From positions 5,116,501 to 5,180,500 of the forward strand of contig NZ_VIWV01000001.1 in NCBI RefSeq assembly GCF_007829875.1: 64,000 nt of DNA. Direction: 5' to 3'. Each line of letters starts with the position of its first letter. The stretch's first letter is position 1. The notes beneath the pieces are model-generated. The model did not search any database. It worked only from the letters and a program-made list of their open reading frames with translations, and was not told the origin of the DNA. This DNA comes from Streptomyces capillispiralis. GTDB lineage: Bacteria; Actinomycetota; Actinomycetes; Streptomycetales; Streptomycetaceae. The translations under genes and the position numbers were made by a program. Shown piece by piece: positions 61,080-64,000 of the stretch.

Positions 61080-61111
61080 AGGCGGGCACCCCCGCAAGGG
61101 AGTGCCCGCCT
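61080..61111. terminator. Bidirectional terminator between DUF1203 gene and asd
   Basis: AGGCGGGCACCCCC-GCAA-GGGAGTGCCCGCCT forms a 14-bp stem with one mismatch. It lies between the two converging stops. Confidence 0.8.
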
Positions 61112-61126
61112 CTCGTGCGGCGGGTG

Positions 61127-62143
61127 TCAGCCGCGCAGCTCCTCGGCCACCAGCTCCGCGATCTGCACGGCGTTCAGCGCCGCGCCCTTGCGGAGGTTGT
61201 CGCTGGAGACGAACAGGGCCAGGCCGTTGTCCACCGTCTCGTCGGGGCGGATGCGGCCGACGTACGACGGGTCCTGGCCGGCGGCCTGGAGCGGGGTGGG
61301 GATGTCGGTGAGGACCACGCCGGGGGCGTCCGCCAGCAGCTCGGTGGCGCGCTCGGCGCTGATCGGGCGGGCGAAACGGGCGTTGATCTGGAGGGAGTGA
61401 CCCGAGAACACCGGGACGCGCACACAGGTACCGGAGACCTTGAGCCCGGGGATCTCCAGGATCTTGCGGGACTCGTTGCGCAGCTTCTGCTCCTCGTCGG
61501 TCTCGTATCGACCGTCCTCGACGAGGTTGCCGGCGAAGGGCAGCACGTTGAAGGCGATGGGGCGCTTGTAGACACCGGGCTCGGGGAAGTCGACCGCCGC
61601 GCCGTCGTGGGTCAGCCTGTCGGCCTCGTCGACGACCTTCCGGGTCTGGCCGTGCAGCTCCGCGACGCCCGCGAGGCCGGAGCCGGACACCGCCTGGTAG
61701 GTGGCGACGACCAGCGCCTCCAGGCCCGCCTCCGCGTGCAGCGGACGCAGCACCGGCATCGCGGCCATCGTGGTGCAGTTCGGGTTGGCGATGATGCCCT
61801 TGGGGCGCCGCGCGATGGCGTGCGGGTTCACCTCGGAGACGACGAGGGGGACCTCGGGGTCCTTGCGCCAGGCGGAGGAGTTGTCGATCACGACCGCGCC
61901 CTGCGAGGCGACCTTCTCGGCCAGCGCCTTCGAGGTCGCGCCGCCCGCGGAGAACAGCACGATGTCCAGGCCGGTGTAGTCGGCGGTGGAGGCGTCCTCC
62001 ACCGTCACGCCGTCCAGCTCGGAACCGGCCGAACGGGCCGAGGCGAACAGGCGCAGCTCCGTGACCGGGAAGTTCCGCTCCTTGAGGATCCTGCGCATGA
62101 CCGTGCCCACCTGACCGGTGGCTCCGACGATTCCGACCCTCAC
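61127..62143 (-). CDS. asd: Aspartate-semialdehyde dehydrogenase
   Basis: This 338-residue protein starts at GTG 62143 behind GGGAG. It converts aspartyl phosphate to aspartate semialdehyde, the branch point for Lys/DAP, Thr and Met. An NADP-binding VGIVGATGQVG is followed by the active-site NPNCTT (Cys123) and the substrate-binding GHS (about 245). DAP supply makes it important for peptidoglycan. No lysC is next to it here. Confidence 0.96.
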   Translation of the reverse strand: MRVGIVGATGQVGTVMRRILKERNFPVTELRLFASARSAGSELDGVTVEDASTADYTGLDIVLFSAGGATSKALAEKVASQGAVVIDNSSAWRKDPEVPLVVSEVNPHAIARRPKGIIANPNCTTMAAMPVLRPLHAEAGLEALVVATYQAVSGSGLAGVAELHGQTRKVVDEADRLTHDGAAVDFPEPGVYKRPIAFNVLPFAGNLVEDGRYETDEEQKLRNESRKILEIPGLKVSGTCVRVPVFSGHSLQINARFARPISAERATELLADAPGVVLTDIPTPLQAAGQDPSYVGRIRPDETVDNGLALFVSSDNLRKGAALNAVQIAELVAEELRG

Positions 62144-62306
62144 GGCGACTCCCTACTGTGTCCTGGTTTGTTCCTGAATGCCTGGCCGAGGCTCTTCCAT
62201 GATGCGGCCGACCACGGCCCGCCTGTCCAATTCTTTGCGGGTGCTGCCCGACCAGTGGGACACAGCGGCGGCGGCCACCGGTTGCGGACCTGCGGCCGTC
62301 ACCCCT

Positions 62307-62325
62307 CTGAACTGCAGAAATTCAG
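62307..62325. promoter_or_regulatory. Inverted repeat in the asd-sigma divergent region
   Basis: CTGAACTGCAGAAATTCAG pairs CTGAA with TTCAG around a PstI-like core. It is in the 326-base region upstream of both asd and the sigma factor. No gene lies in that region. The bound protein is unknown. Confidence 0.35.
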
Positions 62326-62469
62326 CTTCCGGGGGTCGTGGACCGCAAGGTCCCCTGCCCGGTCCGGCCCTGTCCACACGGCGATGTGACGTACGCCTCC
62401 ACCGGATCCGGAGAACCCGGCCGAACGTTCCGGGCGGGACCGGCGTCGTAGGGGAAACAGGGTGAGGGG

Positions 62470-63012
62470 GTGGGGCCGGTGCTGCGTGGAAGGACCCGGC
62501 GCGGCAGGGGGGCGTACGTCGCCGACGACGACCCGCTGGACGCGGCACAGGAACGCCGGGTGCGGGCGGTGCTCGCACTGGGCGGGGTACCGCAGGCGGA
62601 CCTGCCGGACGGGGTGCAGCAGGTCCGCCTGCGGCTGCTGGAACGCGCCGCGAGCGGGCAGGAGGCACCGCGGGACGTCTCGGCGTGGGCGGCGGTGGTC
62701 GCCTCCAACCTGGCCATGGACTGGCACCGGGCCAAGCGCCGCCAGGAGCGGCTGGGGGAGCGGCTGGCCGCGCTGCGCCCGGCGGAACCGCCCTCCGGCG
62801 AGGAGACCAGCGTGCTCTCCCTCGCCGTCGCCAGTGGCCTGGAGGAACTGCCCGACGCGCAGCGCCAGGTCGTCGTACTGCGCTTCTACGCCGACCTGCC
62901 GGTGCGCTCGATCGCCGAACAGCTCGGCGTTCCGGAGGGCACGGTCAAGAGCAGGCTGCACACGGCGGTACGGGCCCTGCGCGCCCGCCTGCACGAGGAC
63001 GAGGTGGTGTGA
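62470..63012 (+). CDS. ECF sigma factor
   Basis: This 180-residue protein starts at GTG 62470 (GGTGAGG upstream); GTG 62479 is an alternative. Region 2 runs over residues 20-90 (VQQVRLRLLERA and WAAVVASNLAMDWHRAKRRQ). Region 4 covers 120-175 with LEELPDAQRQVVVLRFYADLPVRSIAEQLGVPEGTVKSRL. It directs RNA polymerase to stress or envelope promoters. The next gene starts one base later and encodes a single-TM partner, probably its anti-sigma factor or regulator. Confidence 0.92.
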   Translation: MGPVLRGRTRRGRGAYVADDDPLDAAQERRVRAVLALGGVPQADLPDGVQQVRLRLLERAASGQEAPRDVSAWAAVVASNLAMDWHRAKRRQERLGERLAALRPAEPPSGEETSVLSLAVASGLEELPDAQRQVVVLRFYADLPVRSIAEQLGVPEGTVKSRLHTAVRALRARLHEDEVV

Positions 63013-63013
63013 C

Positions 63014-64000
63014 ATGACCGCCCACGACAAGGCCCGGGACCCCCGGGACCCCCGGGACCCGGAACCCGCCCGCAACGGCACTCCCTACACAGATCCCGAG
63101 TACACAGATCCCGAGTACACAGATCCCGAGTACACAGGCCCCGAGTACACAGACCGCGAGTACGCGGATCCCGAGTTCGAGGGGTCCGAGTTCGACGGGC
63201 CCGAGTACGGCGGCATGGATGCCCTGATGGCCGCCCTCCTCGACGGACCGCTGCCCGCGCCGGCCCGGCAGGACACGGCGTTCATGGCCGCGCGGAGCGC
63301 CGCCGTCGCCGACCTGGCGGTGCTGCGGGAGCAGCTGACGCTGATCGGCGACGCCCTCGCGGCCCCGGCCGCCGGCCCCGTTGCCGCCGGGACGGAGGAC
63401 GACGCCCCGGCGGGGCGAGAAGAGGCCGCTCCCCCCGGACAGCGGCCGCCCGGACAGCGGCCGCCCGGACAGCGGCCGGAGCCCGACGCCGGGCCGGGGC
63501 AGACCGAGGGGCCGCGACCCTCGGCCGCCGCGCTCCCCGAGGCCGGGACCGGGGCCCCGCCGGCCCCCCGGGCCCCGCTGAGGGCCGTGCCGTCCGCTTC
63601 CGGCGGCGGCTCCCGTACCCCACGCCGTCCCCGCCGCCGCCCGTTGACGGTCGCCCTCGGTGCCCTGGCCGCCGCTGCCGCCGTCACCGTGGTCGTCGGC
63701 ATGGGGTGGCTGGTGACGCAGCCCGGGGGCGCGTCCGAGGCGTCGGCGGACAAGGGCGTCGCGGCGGACTCACCGGCTGAGGGCGGGGTCGCCTTCGGCA
63801 GCCCGCGCTACCTCGCCTGCGCCCGTCTCGTCGCCGAGGGCACGGTGCTGGCGGTGGACCCGGTGCCGGGGACCACGGAGCTGGAACGGGTCACGCTCGA
63901 CGCGAGCCGTGTCTACAAGGGGGAGGGCGACAGCGAGATCGTGTTCCGCCGGTACACCGTCGGGGTCACCCCGCTGCACCGCGGCGACCGTGTGCTGATC
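63014..64000 (+). CDS. Repeat-rich single-TM protein paired with the sigma factor, 3' truncated
   Basis: The frame starts at ATG 63014, one base after the sigma stop, and runs off the window at about 329 codons. The N terminus is disordered, with eight YTDPE-like units (25-64). A helical segment (about 70-110, MDALMAALLDGPLPAPARQDT, then ADLAVLREQL) could bind the sigma factor. A Pro-rich linker with three PPGQR repeats precedes one membrane helix (about 216-238, LTVALGALAAAAAVTVVVGMGWLV). The rest is external. This is the layout of membrane anti-sigma factors, but no zinc-binding HxxxCxxC is visible, so the role is inferred. Confidence 0.75.
   Translation, partial: MTAHDKARDPRDPRDPEPARNGTPYTDPEYTDPEYTDPEYTGPEYTDREYADPEFEGSEFDGPEYGGMDALMAALLDGPLPAPARQDTAFMAARSAAVADLAVLREQLTLIGDALAAPAAGPVAAGTEDDAPAGREEAAPPGQRPPGQRPPGQRPEPDAGPGQTEGPRPSAAALPEAGTGAPPAPRAPLRAVPSASGGGSRTPRRPRRRPLTVALGALAAAAAVTVVVGMGWLVTQPGGASEASADKGVAADSPAEGGVAFGSPRYLACARLVAEGTVLAVDPVPGTTELERVTLDASRVYKGEGDSEIVFRRYTVGVTPLHRGDRVLI
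63086..63205 (+). repeat. 15-bp in-frame tandem repeat
   Basis: Eight 15-bp units based on TACACAGATCCCGAG encode YTDPE. The first three are identical, later ones diverge to TTCGAGGGGTCCGAG. Recent copies at the 5' end suggest growth by slippage. Confidence 0.88.

Overview
The window is chromosomal DNA of a Streptomyces species. The base composition is very GC-rich, codons nearly always end in G or C, many starts are GTG or TTG, and the gene order matches what I recall of the S. coelicolor SCO2637-SCO2688 region, read here in the opposite direction. That match is from memory and was not searched. All names below come from reading motifs.

Layout, left to right. (1) 1-2 kb: the 3' part of a DUF262/HNH defence-type nuclease gene next to the 3' end of tRNA-Arg(UCU), a possible integration hotspot. 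(2) 2.3-9.8 kb: two coupled dynamin-like GTPases, a second single-stranded DNA-binding protein (SsbB type), a sortase-anchored thioester adhesin and small unknown genes. (3) 9.8-19.7 kb, the accessory island: a HIT protein, an XRE/TPR regulator, then a tightly coupled six-gene operon. The operon encodes a TIR effector, a degenerate P-loop protein sharing a short sequence motif with the TIR tail, an unknown soluble protein, a lipoprotein with vWA and OmpA domains, and two membrane proteins. It has its own promoter and repeated upstream motifs, and a frameshifted ISL3 transposase fragment follows it. This is the best candidate for an undescribed system: an intracellular NAD-type effector wired to a membrane and cell-wall sensing complex. 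(4) 20-24.3 kb: ettA, a thioesterase, a globin and an isoaspartyl methyltransferase-like gene.

(5) 24.4-35.4 kb, minus strand: a seven-gene phospho-signalling operon, GlnX-like sensor, GlnH-like binding lipoprotein, coiled-coil protein, PknG-type kinase, PP2C phosphatase, vWA protein and FHA protein. It looks like a self-contained kinase, phosphatase and FHA-reader circuit. (6) 35.7-39.4 kb: a reduced csn (glucosamine oligosaccharide) locus. csnR (ROK repressor), csnH (GH4) and csnK (kinase) remain, but the ABC transporter genes csnEFG are gone; only the last 27 codons of the permease survive as a scar. The CsnR operator is intact. (7) 39.6-50.7 kb: an MscS channel, an HNH endonuclease, a PadR-ABC exporter operon, a secreted GH84 enzyme, malQ with an in-frame minisatellite, and small membrane proteins.

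(8) 50.9-57.7 kb: two divergent regulator/target pairs with clear operators (TetR/FAD monooxygenase and MarR/EamA exporter), a CBM2-bearing PQQ-type sugar dehydrogenase behind a CebR-like box, a RibD-type reductase and an orphan Imm10 immunity protein. (9) 57.8-64 kb: pepN, a DUF1203 gene, asd, an ECF sigma factor and its repeat-rich membrane partner, which runs off the right end.
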